A stretch of DNA of 64,000 nucleotides from SG8-40 sp963792855 (GTDB lineage Bacteria > Pseudomonadota > Gammaproteobacteria > Burkholderiales > Eutrophovitaceae). A program made the translations under genes and the position numbers. Under the pieces are notes generated by a model, which was not told where the DNA came from, searched no databases, and worked only from the letters and a program-made list of their open reading frames with translations. Shown here in pieces: positions 36,038-46,149 of this stretch (position 1 is the stretch's first letter; each line of letters begins with the position of its first letter). The stretch spans positions 186,001-250,000 of the forward strand of contig CAWBXZ010000006.1 in NCBI GenBank assembly GCA_963792855.1, read 5' to 3'.

Positions 36038-37323
36038 ACTGGCAACGGTCTTCGGTCGTTGATGTGCGACAGGCGGTTCACCAGTATCCGCAGGAACGAC
36101 TTGTTGAACTGTTTTTGCAACCCGTCCGTCGCTTCCTGCAATGCTTTCGCCTTGATCTTGACCACGGTCATTTCTGACGCGGAGGTAATGGTCGTTGCGC
36201 GAATCGCACGTTGCTTCTCGAAATACAACAACTCGCCAAAACAATCGCCAGGCCCCAGTTTATCCACCATCTGCCCCGACTTCTTGACCTGCGCCTTGCC
36301 ATCCAGGACGAGAAAAAAATCCTCGCCCGTTTCGCCTTCCCTGGCGATATCCTTCCCCGGCGGGTACTGATGCCAGGCGCTGATTCTGACGATCTCCCAG
36401 ACTTCAATTTCCCGGAAATCCTTGAAGAATGGTATCTGCATGATGGTGTCGAATTTTTTCTGGTCTGTAACCGCATCCGCGGGCAACTCGAGGTGCCGGT
36501 ACGACTGCGCGAGTTCGCGGGAAAACTCGGACCACGATTTGAACCGCACGGAGAGGTCTTTTGCCATGGTCCGCATCACCAGTTTCTCGAGCGGCTCGGG
36601 CAGATCGGCGCGGTGCACTGTTGGCGACACGGGTTCTATGTTTGTGATCTGGTAGACAAGGCTGGCCTTGTTCGAGGCAAGGAATGGCAGCCTGCCGGTG
36701 AGCAGTTGATACATCACGACGCCGAGGGAGTATATGTCGGTCTGATGGTCGAGCGGCTTCTCGAGGACCTGTTCCGGAGACATATACGCGGGGGAGCCCA
36801 TACCCTGCATGACGGTTTGTTCGCCACTCTGGAATTGTGCTGCGCCGAAATCGCTGATCTTGATTTCGCCTTCGCTACCCCTGAGGATGTTGGCAGGTTT
36901 GATGTCGCGATGAATCACACCCTGCCGGCTGGCGTACTCGAGCGCGAGGCTGCATTTGAACGCAATCTCGACGACGTCACTGATGGACAGCAGGTTTGAC
37001 ACCACGCAACGTTCCTCAAGCGTTTCGCCGGGCGCGTATTCCATGACGATGTAGCTGTAATCATCGGTCACGTTTGCGTCGAAAATCTGGATGATGTGCG
37101 GGTGTATCAGCCGCCCGATCAATGCCGCTTCATTCAGGAAGGACTTGTTGAACCGTTTCTGAACTGCCGGGTCGACACCGGGTTCCGGCCTTACGACCTT
37201 TATCGCGACGTCGCGCTCGCCGAACGGATCCCGCGCCAGGTACACGCGCGATGTTGCCCCGCGCCCCAGTTCACGCACAATGGGGTACTTGTTGCCAATC
37301 TGGGAAGGAACGCCGCTCGCCAC
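36034..37323 (-). CDS. Ser/Thr protein kinase with C-terminal cyclic-nucleotide-binding domain (kinase 2)
   Basis: A 429-residue paralogue of kinase 1 with the same two-domain layout. The kinase core is intact: GRGATSRVYLA (20-30), Lys42 in VAIK, HRDIKPANIL (138-147), DFG (158-160) and SPAYMSPEQ. A short linker leads to a CRP-like domain from about residue 290 (FFKDFREIEVWEIV and onward). Its phosphate-binding cassette is FGELLYF and then IRATTI, retaining Glu and Arg. No membrane helix is visible. Divergence from kinase 1 outside the motifs suggests different substrates or ligands. It is followed upstream on the same strand by a GST gene. Confidence 0.9.
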   Translation of the reverse strand: MASGVPSQIGNKYPIVRELGRGATSRVYLARDPFGERDVAIKVVRPEPGVDPAVQKRFNKSFLNEAALIGRLIHPHIIQIFDANVTDDYSYIVMEYAPGETLEERCVVSNLLSISDVVEIAFKCSLALEYASRQGVIHRDIKPANILRGSEGEIKISDFGAAQFQSGEQTVMQGMGSPAYMSPEQVLEKPLDHQTDIYSLGVVMYQLLTGRLPFLASNKASLVYQITNIEPVSPTVHRADLPEPLEKLVMRTMAKDLSVRFKSWSEFSRELAQSYRHLELPADAVTDQKKFDTIMQIPFFKDFREIEVWEIVRISAWHQYPPGKDIAREGETGEDFFLVLDGKAQVKKSGQMVDKLGPGDCFGELLYFEKQRAIRATTITSASEMTVVKIKAKALQEATDGLQKQFNKSFLRILVNRLSHINDRRPLPV

Positions 37324-37332
37324 GATTCGGTA

Positions 37333-37992
37333 TCAGTTGGCTGAGGGGATTTTCATGCCGCGCTGGACCGGGCCGCGCGTCCCGATCTGATCAAACCAGC
37401 GTTTTACGTTGGGGAAGTCCTGCAAGTCGACTTTATGCCATTCGAAACGGGCCACCCAGGGATAGGTCGCGATGTCGGCGATCGAGTAATCGCCAGCGAG
37501 GTACTGGTTGGAAGAGAGATGACGGTCCATGACGCCGTACAGACGCCGGGTTTCTTTCTTGTATCGCTCGATCGCGTAGGGCACTGGTTCGGGTGCCGAG
37601 CGCAGGAAATGATGCACCTGTCCGAACATCGGACCGGGACCGCCCATCTGGAACATCAGCCACTGCATCGTTTCATACCGGAGACGGCCTTCGGCAGGCA
37701 AAAACCGCCGGTGTTTTTCGCCCAGATAGAACAGAATCGCTCCGGACTCAAAGAGCGTGAACGGTTTTCCGTCCGGACCTTCGTGATCGACGATAGCGGG
37801 GATCTTGCTGTTGGGGTTAATCTTGATGAAAGTATCGGTGTATTGATCCCCTTTGCCGATGTTGATTGCATGCGGTTGGTATTCCAGCCCCAGTTCTTCC
37901 AGCAGAATGGATACCTTGCGGCCGTTGGGGGTGCTCCACGTGTACAGATCGATCACTGATTTTCCTGCCGGGAAGTGGACTTGGTCGGTCAT
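37333..37992 (-). CDS. Glutathione S-transferase family protein (YghU/YfcG-like)
   Basis: A 219-residue GST. The N-terminal thioredoxin-fold part has LYTWSTPNGRKVSILLEELGL and the SGAILFYLGEK (glutathione-binding ES-x-AI type) motif, with NPNSKIPAI as the cis-Pro region. The C-terminal helical domain contains MFQMGGPGPMFGQ and YSIADIATYPWVARFEW. The pattern fits the nu-class disulfide-bond reductases such as YfcG and YghU. ATG 37992 (MTDQVHFPAG) is chosen over 38016. It lies 9 bases upstream of kinase 2 and is probably cotranscribed with it. Confidence 0.9.
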   Translation of the reverse strand: MTDQVHFPAGKSVIDLYTWSTPNGRKVSILLEELGLEYQPHAINIGKGDQYTDTFIKINPNSKIPAIVDHEGPDGKPFTLFESGAILFYLGEKHRRFLPAEGRLRYETMQWLMFQMGGPGPMFGQVHHFLRSAPEPVPYAIERYKKETRRLYGVMDRHLSSNQYLAGDYSIADIATYPWVARFEWHKVDLQDFPNVKRWFDQIGTRGPVQRGMKIPSAN

Positions 37993-38123
37993 TGTAAGCA
38001 AGATGAGTGCGCGCAACCTTATAATTTCATCTGGTTTTTCGGCATGAGCGGGGTTGACCGATGAAGAAGCGGTGCCGGGAGAAATAGCAGCGTCGGGATC
38101 AATGGCGGCAATCGGATAAATAC

Positions 38124-38336
38124 ATGCTCAAGTGGCTATTTACGATCGTGCTCGTGGCGGTCATCATCGGCGCATTCACGCCCTGGGCGCGCAATGGCGG
38201 CCGGCAGCGGTCTGTCAGCAGGCGCGTTCCCGGTGATATCACCGTCGAACGCAATGGCAAGCGTTTTCTTTTTCCGATTGGTTCGACGATTCTGTTGTCG
38301 CTTCTTGCGAGCCTTGTTTTCTGGCTGCTGCGCTAA
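38124..38336 (+). CDS. DUF2905 small membrane protein
   Basis: A 70-residue protein with two predicted membrane helices (residues 3-20 and 51-69) around a short basic loop containing RVPGDITVERNGKRFLFPIGSTI, the DUF2905 signature. Function is unknown. It converges with cca. Confidence 0.85.
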   Translation: MLKWLFTIVLVAVIIGAFTPWARNGGRQRSVSRRVPGDITVERNGKRFLFPIGSTILLSLLASLVFWLLR

Positions 38337-38413
38337 TTCCGATTGCAACTCGTTGAGAGGGGCGGGCCGATGCGAAACGTCAGGCTGGCGTTTCCCACCA
38401 CTCGCCCAGACGC

Positions 38414-39640
38414 TCAGTTGACCGCCTTGAATTGCATCACCGCCTCGCGCACGGCAACAAGCCGTGCGGCATCGACCTGCGCCCGAATGCGGGCCGGATC
38501 ATCCAGGCCCGCAGCAATTGCGCCGGCATCGACGGCCCGCGCCGCCTCGCTGGCCTGTTTGAGCAGGCTGGCTTGGGGAAAGGCGGTTTTTTCGTAACCG
38601 GTTCTTCCGCGGAAGTCGCATTCGGCCGCTTGCAGTATCTCATCGAAGCGGTCGGGCTTGCGAAACACATCTACGGCGTTCAGAAGCTTCAATATCGTAG
38701 CCGGGCGCAACTCGAATGCCCTGCCAATGTCGCCGTGAAATCTGGCGGTGAACCGCGCGACATCGCGGCAATGTCCCGGTACTCGCAGACGTGTGCACAA
38801 GGACTCGACCAACTCGACGCTCTTTTGCTCATGGTCGTGATGTGCGGGCCACAGGTCGCGAGGCGTCAATCCCTTTCCAAGGTCATGAGTAAGAGCGGCA
38901 AAGCGCACCGCCAGCGAATACTCTTGCTTCGCCGCGTAGTCGATCACCATCATTACATGCACGCCCGTGTCAATCTCCGGATGGTGCTGTTCCGGCTGGG
39001 GAACACCGTACAAGGCGTCCAGTTCGGGAAGAATCCTTTCCAGAGCATGGCACTCGCGCAGCACCTCGAACATCCGCGACGGTTTTGCTTCCATCAGGCC
39101 GCTGGAAATTTCCTGCCACACTCTTTCCGCGACCAGGTGATCGACTTCGCCGTTGGACGCCATTCTCTGCATCAGCTCGCGCGTTTCCGTTGCCACTGCG
39201 AATCCGAAGCGAGCGGCGAAGCGGGCGGTGCGCAGCACACGCACCGGGTCTTCGACGAATGCGGGACCAACGTGACGCAGAATGCCCTTGCGCAGATCGG
39301 CGGCACCGTCGAACGGGTCGATGATGCGCCCGTCCTCGTCGCGGGCGATGGCGTTGATGGTCAGGTCGCGGCGCCCGAGGTCTTGTTCGAGCGTTACGTC
39401 CGGCGAGGCGTTGATGGTGAAGCCCCGATAACCGCGGCCGCTTTTTCGCTCAGTGCGTGCAAGCGCATACTCTTCGCGTGTTTCGGGGTGAAGGAATACC
39501 GGAAAATCGCTGCCGACAGGCTTGAATCCCAGGCGCTCCATCTCCTCGGGCGTGCTGCCAACGACCACGTAATCCTGGTCGCGCACCTTCATCCCGAGTA
39601 ATTCATCGCGCACCGATCCGCCGACTGCGTAAACCTTCAC
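38414..39640 (-). CDS. cca: Multifunctional CCA-adding tRNA nucleotidyltransferase with HD domain
   Basis: This enzyme adds or repairs the 3' CCA of tRNAs. The 408-residue product begins MKVYAVGGSVRDELLG (class II nucleotidyltransferase G-G-S/x-V-R-D) and contains RDLTINAIA and EDPVRVLRTARFAARF. The C-terminal HD phosphohydrolase domain is present with RFAALTHDLGKGLTP (about residue 255), as in the enterobacterial multifunctional enzyme of similar length. The nearest neighbours give no functional link. Confidence 0.97.
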   Translation of the reverse strand: MKVYAVGGSVRDELLGMKVRDQDYVVVGSTPEEMERLGFKPVGSDFPVFLHPETREEYALARTERKSGRGYRGFTINASPDVTLEQDLGRRDLTINAIARDEDGRIIDPFDGAADLRKGILRHVGPAFVEDPVRVLRTARFAARFGFAVATETRELMQRMASNGEVDHLVAERVWQEISSGLMEAKPSRMFEVLRECHALERILPELDALYGVPQPEQHHPEIDTGVHVMMVIDYAAKQEYSLAVRFAALTHDLGKGLTPRDLWPAHHDHEQKSVELVESLCTRLRVPGHCRDVARFTARFHGDIGRAFELRPATILKLLNAVDVFRKPDRFDEILQAAECDFRGRTGYEKTAFPQASLLKQASEAARAVDAGAIAAGLDDPARIRAQVDAARLVAVREAVMQFKAVN

Positions 39641-39755
39641 GAATTCAAGCCTGTTCCTGGCCGTGATTCTTGATTGTGACAGTACTCACGTTGCGTTTGC
39701 TGCAGGCGCCGGATCTTTCGGCACCTCGCAGAGATCTTGCCTCCGCTCACGATAT

Positions 39756-40703
39756 CTATCTCCCGGCGCGTACCCGAAAACGGTCCAGCCGCGACGCAAG
39801 TGTTCTTTTCGCGAGATAAAGCGGCACGATGGCTTCCATGGATCTTGGTTCGAAGCCGGCGAACTCCGGAAAAGGGCAGTCGCAGACATTGTCCACCTGC
39901 ATGGATTGCACGTTGTCCTGCGTCATCAGTTGGCCCGGCAGGTGTTCCAGGAACCATGCTTGCAGCCGTGACATACGCTCCGACAGCGGCAGGACGACGC
40001 GATTGAGGCCACGCTGGGCGCAGACATATTCGACCAGTTCCTGCAGCCGGTACGCTTTGGGTCCGCACAGTTCGTAGGTCCGGCCAGCGGTTTGCGGGTC
40101 GTCAACGCACCTGGCGATGGCGCGCGCGACATCGTCCACGAACACCGGCTGGAAACGCGCGTTCGGGCAACCAAGAGGAATCACCGGCGACAGACTCGCC
40201 AACTTCGCAAACAGGTTCAGAAACGCGTCGTCGCGCCCAAAAATAACCGATGGCCGGAATATGGTCGTCTTGATGCCGTTCGCTTCGGCGGCGCGTATCT
40301 GTTGCTCCCCCTCCGCTTTGGATCGCAGGTACTTGCTCGGGGCATCGTGTGATGCCTTCAGAGCCGATACATGAACCAGCCGCGAAACGCTGCCCGAGCG
40401 GCATGCATCGACTATTTTACGGGGCAGTTCGGCGTGCACCCGGCGGAAATCCCCCTCGGATTGCTCGTGCAGAATACCCGTCAGGTTAATGACGGCTTCG
40501 CAACCTGCCACCATTTCTCCAAGCACTTTGGCATTGGAGATGTCCGCCTCGATGACCTCGGTATTTGGCAGGACGATGAGCTCGGGTTTGACCCGTTCCC
40601 GGCGTCTCGTGGGTATGCGCAGGCCGATGCCCCTGGTGCAAAGCGCACTGGCAACGTGCCGGCCGACAAATCCCGATCCCCCGATCAGGCAAATAGTTCG
40701 CAT
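39756..40703 (-). CDS. NAD-dependent epimerase/NDUFA9-like complex I protein
   Basis: A 315-residue atypical SDR. The dinucleotide loop is GGSGFVGRHVASAL (residues 8-21). INLTGILHE, VHVSALKA, SKAEGEQQIR and FRPSVIFG follow the pattern of NDUFA9-like proteins, which bind NAD(P)H but may lack classical SDR catalysis. Roles in complex I assembly or quinone metabolism are known or proposed for relatives. It lies upstream of cca on the same strand, with a gap of about 115 bases. Confidence 0.85.
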   Translation of the reverse strand: MRTICLIGGSGFVGRHVASALCTRGIGLRIPTRRRERVKPELIVLPNTEVIEADISNAKVLGEMVAGCEAVINLTGILHEQSEGDFRRVHAELPRKIVDACRSGSVSRLVHVSALKASHDAPSKYLRSKAEGEQQIRAAEANGIKTTIFRPSVIFGRDDAFLNLFAKLASLSPVIPLGCPNARFQPVFVDDVARAIARCVDDPQTAGRTYELCGPKAYRLQELVEYVCAQRGLNRVVLPLSERMSRLQAWFLEHLPGQLMTQDNVQSMQVDNVCDCPFPEFAGFEPRSMEAIVPLYLAKRTLASRLDRFRVRAGR

Positions 40704-40873
40704 GGTTACGGCTCCGGAAATAATGGTTCGACCGGACCAATTGCTCGAGGCGAGAATCGGCCGGCTAGAACGTCAACTGCGAAGTTTAACCGCATCGGCC
40801 TCGCGGTGACGGCCAATGCGCGTTCTCGCTTACGCCGCCTCGATCGGGCGGCGCCGACTTTTCCGGAGACCCC

Positions 40874-40916
40874 AGGGCCTGTTAACGCGTCGATCACATA
40901 TGTGTTAACAGGCCCT
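40874..40916. repeat. Palindromic dispersed repeat, copy 1
   Basis: agggcctgttaac (40874-40886) and its exact reverse complement gttaacaggccct (40904-40916) flank a 17-base centre containing tcgatcacata. A close relative lies at 47748-47801. The right arm includes the TAG stop of slt (40915-40917 on the minus strand). It may act as a bidirectional terminator or be the end-joined remnant of a mobile element. Confidence 0.8.
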
Positions 40917-42840
40917 AGTTCGTATTGACCGGGCGGGCCGGCACCGTGCCAAGGCGGTCGCGAAGACTCAATGAAGGGTTTCCGAACAAGCGAGCGTAAT
41001 ACATCGTGTTGCTCATCACTTTCTGGACGTAACCGCGAGTCTCGGGGAACGGAATGGTTTCGGCGTAAACGCTGCCTTCGAGCGGTTTGACGTCCCGCCA
41101 GCGCGCGGCGCGGCTCGGTCCGGCGTTGTAGCCTGCCGACGCCAGCACGGGATGGTTGTCCAGCGTATCCATAACCTGCCGCAGATAGTAGGTCCCCATG
41201 CTGATGTTCGTATCCACGCGATTCACCAGTTCGTTGTGATGGTCTTTCAGTCCCATCCGCTTCGCAATCCATTTCGCTGTCGAGGGCATGATTTGCATCA
41301 GACCTCCTGCGCCAGCCGAGGAGCGCGCGGTTGCAACGAACCGGCTTTCCTGGCGTACCAGGCCATATACCCATGCTTCATCGAGTCGCAGTTCTTCCGT
41401 ATACGCTCGCATCAGATCGCGGTACGGGGTAGGGAATCGCAGTTCAAAGTCATGCAGAACCCTGGTCCGCTCGGCGGTGTATATGGCACGCTCGTACCAT
41501 TCGTTTCTGGATGCAAGTGCCGCTGCCGCCAGCAATTGCCGGTCGTCATAGTCCTTGATCGTCCAGGCCCATTCCAGCGCGCCTTCGTAGCGCATCCCGT
41601 TACGGTAAAAGGCAAGTGCGCGTTGCAACCCCGGGTCCTTGGCGATAATCGCGACGTCACGGGCATCGGGACGATACGTCCGGGGCAGGAAACTCATGGT
41701 ATTGCCAAGGCTTTCGGCGGCGAGTTGCCCGTAGAAACTGTACTCGTTGGAAAGTGACGCAAGTAAGGCATTGGCCTCGAATTGATGTCCGGTGACTTGC
41801 AGTGCCCTGGCTTTCCAGTAGCGCCAGCGCGCCCTGGATTGCATCTCCGGGCTCATTGCCTCTACACACGCGGGAATGTCGCCCCAGTCGCCGCTGCGCA
41901 GCGCCGCGCGAACACGCCACTCGAGTTGCCGGTCGCCAAGACGCCTCGGATCGACCCGCTTGAACCAGTCGTGCGCATCGGGATGATGACCCCATGCGCC
42001 CGCCATCGCGACCTGTCCCCATGCGTAGTCGCGGTCTTCTTCGGACAATTTTTCCTCGACGCGGGCGAGCTCTCTTGCCGCTACGTCCGGCCAGGTGCGG
42101 GCCGTCATGTACATTGCGTACAGCGCCAGCTCGGTCTCTCCGCGATCGCCGAGCGGCAGGGGCGAGCGTTGCACATACTTTTGCGGCCGGCGATGAATCG
42201 TGTCGATCGTGCCCGAATCAGGCCGCTGCGCTTCCGGGAGGTACTTCAGAACGGTTTTTGCGACGTGCCGGTTCCCCGAGCCCAGAGCCAGGCGAAAGCG
42301 CGTCCAGACGTCATCCGGCTTCAGAAGGTTCTGTTCGAAAAGGGCGTCGAATAATGGAAGACAGCTCTCCGGTTGCGGTTCGCCGGTAAACCACAGATCG
42401 CGTGCCTCGCCGGCAATACCGTTTCCTTCCAGCGCCATCCGCGCCTGCAGCGAGTAGCAAACCAGCTCCGTGTCCCATGTCGACAGCTGGCGGGATGCAT
42501 CAAGGAATTCTGCCCAGCGCTGCTGTTGTGCCAGTTCGTGCATCCAGGTCGCGCGCATTCTGTCCGCGACGAGGGTGCCCTCGACCGAATCGAGGAAGTC
42601 CTTGACTTGCTGTGGCTGCACCTGCCCGATATCCATTCGCAGGCGCCAGTAGCGCACGTAGGGCAGCAGCTCATGCCCGTCGAGCAGGGCGATTTGGGCA
42701 TCCAGTGCGTTGGCATCACCCTGTTGGTAGGCTTCGCGGGCCGCAAGAAACACCTCTTCCGAAGATGCCGCGAGTGCGACACTGCAGGCAAGCAGCAGCA
42801 GCGAAAGCAGGGTTTTGATCAGAGTGAAATAAGAGCGCAT
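40915..42840 (-). CDS. slt: Soluble lytic murein transglycosylase
   Basis: A periplasmic enzyme that cleaves peptidoglycan strands to anhydromuropeptides. The 641-residue product has a signal peptide (about residues 1-24, LLLLACSVALA), a long alpha-helical superhelical domain (about 30-450) and the catalytic SLT domain at the C-terminus. Signatures are LVRQESRFVATARSSAGA (catalytic Glu), GLMQIMPSTAKWIA and SAGYNAGPSRAARW. Length matches Slt70 (about 640). Its stop codon is embedded in palindromic repeat copy 1. Confidence 0.96.
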   Translation of the reverse strand: MRSYFTLIKTLLSLLLLACSVALAASSEEVFLAAREAYQQGDANALDAQIALLDGHELLPYVRYWRLRMDIGQVQPQQVKDFLDSVEGTLVADRMRATWMHELAQQQRWAEFLDASRQLSTWDTELVCYSLQARMALEGNGIAGEARDLWFTGEPQPESCLPLFDALFEQNLLKPDDVWTRFRLALGSGNRHVAKTVLKYLPEAQRPDSGTIDTIHRRPQKYVQRSPLPLGDRGETELALYAMYMTARTWPDVAARELARVEEKLSEEDRDYAWGQVAMAGAWGHHPDAHDWFKRVDPRRLGDRQLEWRVRAALRSGDWGDIPACVEAMSPEMQSRARWRYWKARALQVTGHQFEANALLASLSNEYSFYGQLAAESLGNTMSFLPRTYRPDARDVAIIAKDPGLQRALAFYRNGMRYEGALEWAWTIKDYDDRQLLAAAALASRNEWYERAIYTAERTRVLHDFELRFPTPYRDLMRAYTEELRLDEAWVYGLVRQESRFVATARSSAGAGGLMQIMPSTAKWIAKRMGLKDHHNELVNRVDTNISMGTYYLRQVMDTLDNHPVLASAGYNAGPSRAARWRDVKPLEGSVYAETIPFPETRGYVQKVMSNTMYYARLFGNPSLSLRDRLGTVPARPVNTN

Positions 42841-42936
42841 ACGTTCAGACTAATTATAAGAGAAGCCGGGGCGCGGGTCCGACGCTGCGATTGAATGCAC
42901 GCAAGAGACATGCTACCGGTGTGGCCTGACGCTGTT

Positions 42937-44448
42937 TCAAGCGAGAAACAGCGGATAGGCGGGGTTGTTCGTCTCGTCGACGTGGCTGTAACCCAGCTTG
43001 GCAAGGAATTGCCGAAACTCGCGCCGGTCGCACGCCGGCACCTGGAGTCCGGCCAGTACGCGTCCGTAGTCTGCGCCGTGGTTGCGGTAATGAAACAGGC
43101 TGATATTCCAGTCGTGCGACATGCTTTCGAGAAACTTCGTCAAGGCTCCCGGACGTTCGGGGAATTCAAAGCGGTAAAGCAGTTCGTCGCTGGCATGGGG
43201 TGCGCGCCCTCCCACCAGATGGCGCACGTGCAGCTTGGCCATTTCGTTGTCCGAAATGTCAAGCGTCTCCAGGCCGTTGTTTCGAAGGCGGGCGATCAGT
43301 TGCTGTGTCTCGCGGCGGTCCCGTACCTGGACGCCCACGAAAACGTGCGCTTTTTCCGGGTCTGCGTAGCGGTAGTTGAACTCGGTAACGTTGCGCGAGC
43401 CCAGCATCGCGCAGAATCGTTTGAAGCTGCCGGGTTTCTCGGGGATGGTGACGGCAAGGATCGCTTCGCGATGCTCGCCAAGCTCGGCGCGCTCGGCGAC
43501 GAAGCGCAGTCTGTCGAAGTTCATATTGGCGCCACAGGCCACGGCGATGAGGTTCTTCTTCCGGATGCCCGTTTGCTCGACATAACGCTTTGCTCCGGCG
43601 ATCGCCAGTGCGCCGGCCGGCTCAAGTACGGCCCGCGTGTCTTCGAACACATCCTTTATGGCCGCGCAGGTTGAATCCGTGTCGACCAGGATCATCTCAT
43701 CGACCAGCTCGCGCGCCAGGCGAAAGGTCTCCCGGCCGACCTGTTTTACCGCGACACCGTCGGCAAACAAGCCGACGTGGCGCAGTTTCACCCGCCGCCC
43801 GGCGGCAAGCGACCTGGTCATGGCGTCGGCATCGACGGGTTCGACACCGATGATGCGAACTTCGGGGCGCAGGCGCTTGATGTAGGCGGCTATTCCGCCG
43901 ATCAACCCGCCACCGCCGACTGCCACGAAAATCGCGTGCAGGGGGCCGCTCCATTGGCGCAATAACTCCATGCCGATGGTGCCCTGGCCGGCAATGACAT
44001 CAGGGTCGTCGTACGGATGGATGAAGGTCAGCCGTTTACGCCTGGCGATATCCATGGCCCGGTCGTACGCATCGCTGTAGGAGTCGCCGCTGAGCTCGAC
44101 GCGAGCGCCTGCCGCCTTGACGGCTGCCACCTTGATCTGCGGTGTGGTGACGGGCATGACGATGGTGGCGGCGCAACCGATGTGCCGCGCGGCGATAGCT
44201 ACGCCCTGGGCGTGATTTCCTGCCGATGAAGCGATGACACCACGTTTTAGTGCCGGGTGACCAAGGCGGATCATCTTGTTGTACGCGCCCCTGATCTTGA
44301 ACGAGAACACTGGCTGCATGTCCTCTCGTTTCAGCAGCAGTGTGTTGCCCAGACGGTCCGACAGTGATGCGGCACGCTCGAGTGGTGTCTCGACAGCCAC
44401 GTCGTATACGCGGGCAGAGAGTATGCGCTCCAGATAATCGTTTTTCAT
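42937..44448 (-). CDS. ilvA: Threonine dehydratase, biosynthetic, with two ACT-like domains
   Basis: IlvA deaminates threonine to 2-oxobutanoate, the first step of isoleucine synthesis, and is feedback-inhibited by isoleucine. The 503-residue product starts [20 protein letters not shown] at ATG 44448, with GAGGG upstream; the frame is open further to 44586. The PLP lysine lies in [11 protein letters not shown], and [13 protein letters not shown] is the phosphate-binding glycine loop. The C-terminal regulatory region (from about residue 325) has the two repeats typical of the biosynthetic enzyme. It is divergent from rpiA. Confidence 0.97.
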   Translation of the reverse strand: MKNDYLERILSARVYDVAVETPLERAASLSDRLGNTLLLKREDMQPVFSFKIRGAYNKMIRLGHPALKRGVIASSAGNHAQGVAIAARHIGCAATIVMPVTTPQIKVAAVKAAGARVELSGDSYSDAYDRAMDIARRKRLTFIHPYDDPDVIAGQGTIGMELLRQWSGPLHAIFVAVGGGGLIGGIAAYIKRLRPEVRIIGVEPVDADAMTRSLAAGRRVKLRHVGLFADGVAVKQVGRETFRLARELVDEMILVDTDSTCAAIKDVFEDTRAVLEPAGALAIAGAKRYVEQTGIRKKNLIAVACGANMNFDRLRFVAERAELGEHREAILAVTIPEKPGSFKRFCAMLGSRNVTEFNYRYADPEKAHVFVGVQVRDRRETQQLIARLRNNGLETLDISDNEMAKLHVRHLVGGRAPHASDELLYRFEFPERPGALTKFLESMSHDWNISLFHYRNHGADYGRVLAGLQVPACDRREFRQFLAKLGYSHVDETNNPAYPLFLA

Positions 44449-44542
44449 TTGCCCTCGGTCGGAAATCGAATGCGGGAAGCGATCGGGTCTTGTCGTTGTC
44501 CCGCTTTTCGCTATCCTAGCGGCAACGAGACAGGAAAACGAT

Positions 44543-45214
44543 ATGGACATGAACGAATTGAAGCGCGCCGCAGCGAAGGCGGCCATTGATTATGTGCCGC
44601 AAGGGGGGATTATCGGCATCGGCACCGGATCGACGGCCAACTGTTTCATTGACGAACTGATAGCCATTCGCCACCGGATCGAGGCGACTGTCGCCAGCTC
44701 CGAGGCGTCGGCCAGCCGCTTGCAGGCTGGCGGGATTCGGGTGCTTGAACTGTCAGCGGTCGACGAATTGCCCGTCTACGTTGATGGTGCAGATGAGATC
44801 ACCTCCCACCTGCACATGATCAAGGGCGGGGGCGGCGCCCTGACCCGCGAAAAGATTGTCGCCGCTGTGGCACGGTCCTTCGTTTGCATAGCCGATGAGT
44901 CGAAGCTGGTCGGCGTTCTCGGCGCATTTCCCTTGCCGGTCGAGGTGATTCCGATGGCGCGCGGTCACGTTGCCCGTGAGTTGATAAAGCTTGGCGGCAG
45001 CCCGCAGTTGCGCGAAGGGTTTGTCACCGACAACGGCAACGTGATTCTGGACGTGCGCGGGCTCGATATTTCGAACCCGGTGGAGCTCGAGTCGGTGCTC
45101 AACCAGATAACCGGTGTCGTAACGAACGGGCTTTTTGCCAGGCGCGGTGCCGATGTCGCGCTGCTTGCCGGAGCGCAGGGCGTCAGAACGCTGAAAGCGG
45201 ACCGGCCGCGCTGA
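44543..45214 (+). CDS. rpiA: Ribose-5-phosphate isomerase A
   Basis: RpiA interconverts ribose 5-phosphate and ribulose 5-phosphate in the pentose phosphate pathway. The 223-residue product has the family motifs [34 protein letters not shown] and the C-terminal [20 protein letters not shown] 44543 and ATG 44549 are both possible starts. It is divergent from ilvA and lies 100 bases upstream of phoU. Confidence 0.97.
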   Translation: MDMNELKRAAAKAAIDYVPQGGIIGIGTGSTANCFIDELIAIRHRIEATVASSEASASRLQAGGIRVLELSAVDELPVYVDGADEITSHLHMIKGGGGALTREKIVAAVARSFVCIADESKLVGVLGAFPLPVEVIPMARGHVARELIKLGGSPQLREGFVTDNGNVILDVRGLDISNPVELESVLNQITGVVTNGLFARRGADVALLAGAQGVRTLKADRPR

Positions 45215-45314
45215 TGCGGCCGCACAACAGCGATGTGTGCTGCAACTATTGTGTAACATTGCCGCTCTAGACTGACTTGTTTGATAACGTATTGCGACCC
45301 AGGAGGATCTGGCC

Positions 45315-46025
45315 GTGCCGAAGAACAGTGAACACACCTCAAAGCAGTTCGATGCAGAACTCGAGGGTCTGCGTGCCCGGGTGCTGAAAATGGGTGGCCT
45401 GGTCGAGGAGCAGATCAAGCATGCTGTAGAGGCGTTGATGGCCGGCGACATGGAGCTGGCCGATATGGTCCAGGAAACCGACCACAAGGTTAACGCGTAC
45501 GAAGTCGAAATCGACGAAGACGTCAGTACCATCATCGCCCGTCGCCAGCCTGCGGCGGGCGATCTTCGCATGCTGATGACGGTCGTGAAGACCATTACGG
45601 ATCTGGAGCGCATCGGCGACGAAGCGGACAAGATCGCGCGAATGGCCCGGCTGATCTATTCCGATGACCGGATGCAGCTGCCGCGTACGGCGGAAATCCG
45701 GCACATGTCGCAAATGGCGCTGGAAATGCTGCGAAACTCGCTCGACGCCTTCGCGCGGCTCGATCTGGGGACGTCTGCGGAAGTGGTGCGTCAGGACCGC
45801 AGCGTCGATGAGGAATTCCGCAGCATCCTGCGCCACCTCATTACCTTCATGATGGAAGATCCGCGAACCATCTCGCTGTGCATCGAGATACTCTTCGTTG
45901 CCAAGGCGCTGGAGCGTATCGGAGATCATGCGAAGAACATTTCCGAGTACGTCGTCTACATGGTCAAGGGCAAGGACGTGCGGCACGTTTCCCTTGAAGA
46001 GATCGAGCGCGAAGTCCTGAACTAG
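45315..46025 (+). CDS. phoU: Phosphate signalling protein PhoU
   Basis: PhoU links phosphate uptake to the PhoR/PhoB response and limits phosphate import. The 236-residue, all-helical product has two PhoU repeats. The metal-binding motifs are ETDHKVNAYEVEIDED and ERIGDEADKIARMA in the first repeat, and DRSVDEEF and ERIGDHAKNISEY in the second. The start is GTG 45315 with AGGAGG at 45301-45306. No pst transporter or phoBR genes are nearby. It is followed by ppx, which ties it to polyphosphate metabolism here. I found no convincing Pho box in the 100-base leader. Confidence 0.96.
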   Translation: MPKNSEHTSKQFDAELEGLRARVLKMGGLVEEQIKHAVEALMAGDMELADMVQETDHKVNAYEVEIDEDVSTIIARRQPAAGDLRMLMTVVKTITDLERIGDEADKIARMARLIYSDDRMQLPRTAEIRHMSQMALEMLRNSLDAFARLDLGTSAEVVRQDRSVDEEFRSILRHLITFMMEDPRTISLCIEILFVAKALERIGDHAKNISEYVVYMVKGKDVRHVSLEEIEREVLN

Positions 46026-46149
46026 GCTGGGTTCGAATTCCGCGGCAGTCTTTCCGGACTGCTCCGGCGCGCCAATATGCGCGGCCAGGACTGCAACCGG
46101 GTTAACATTGCATTTCAGCCGGGAATGTCTACCCGGAGCAGGCTAGCGA

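Noticed and set aside
45215..45314. Pho box upstream of phoU
   Set aside because: ttgtgtaacat and nearby bases do not show the paired CTGTCAT-like units at 11-base spacing.
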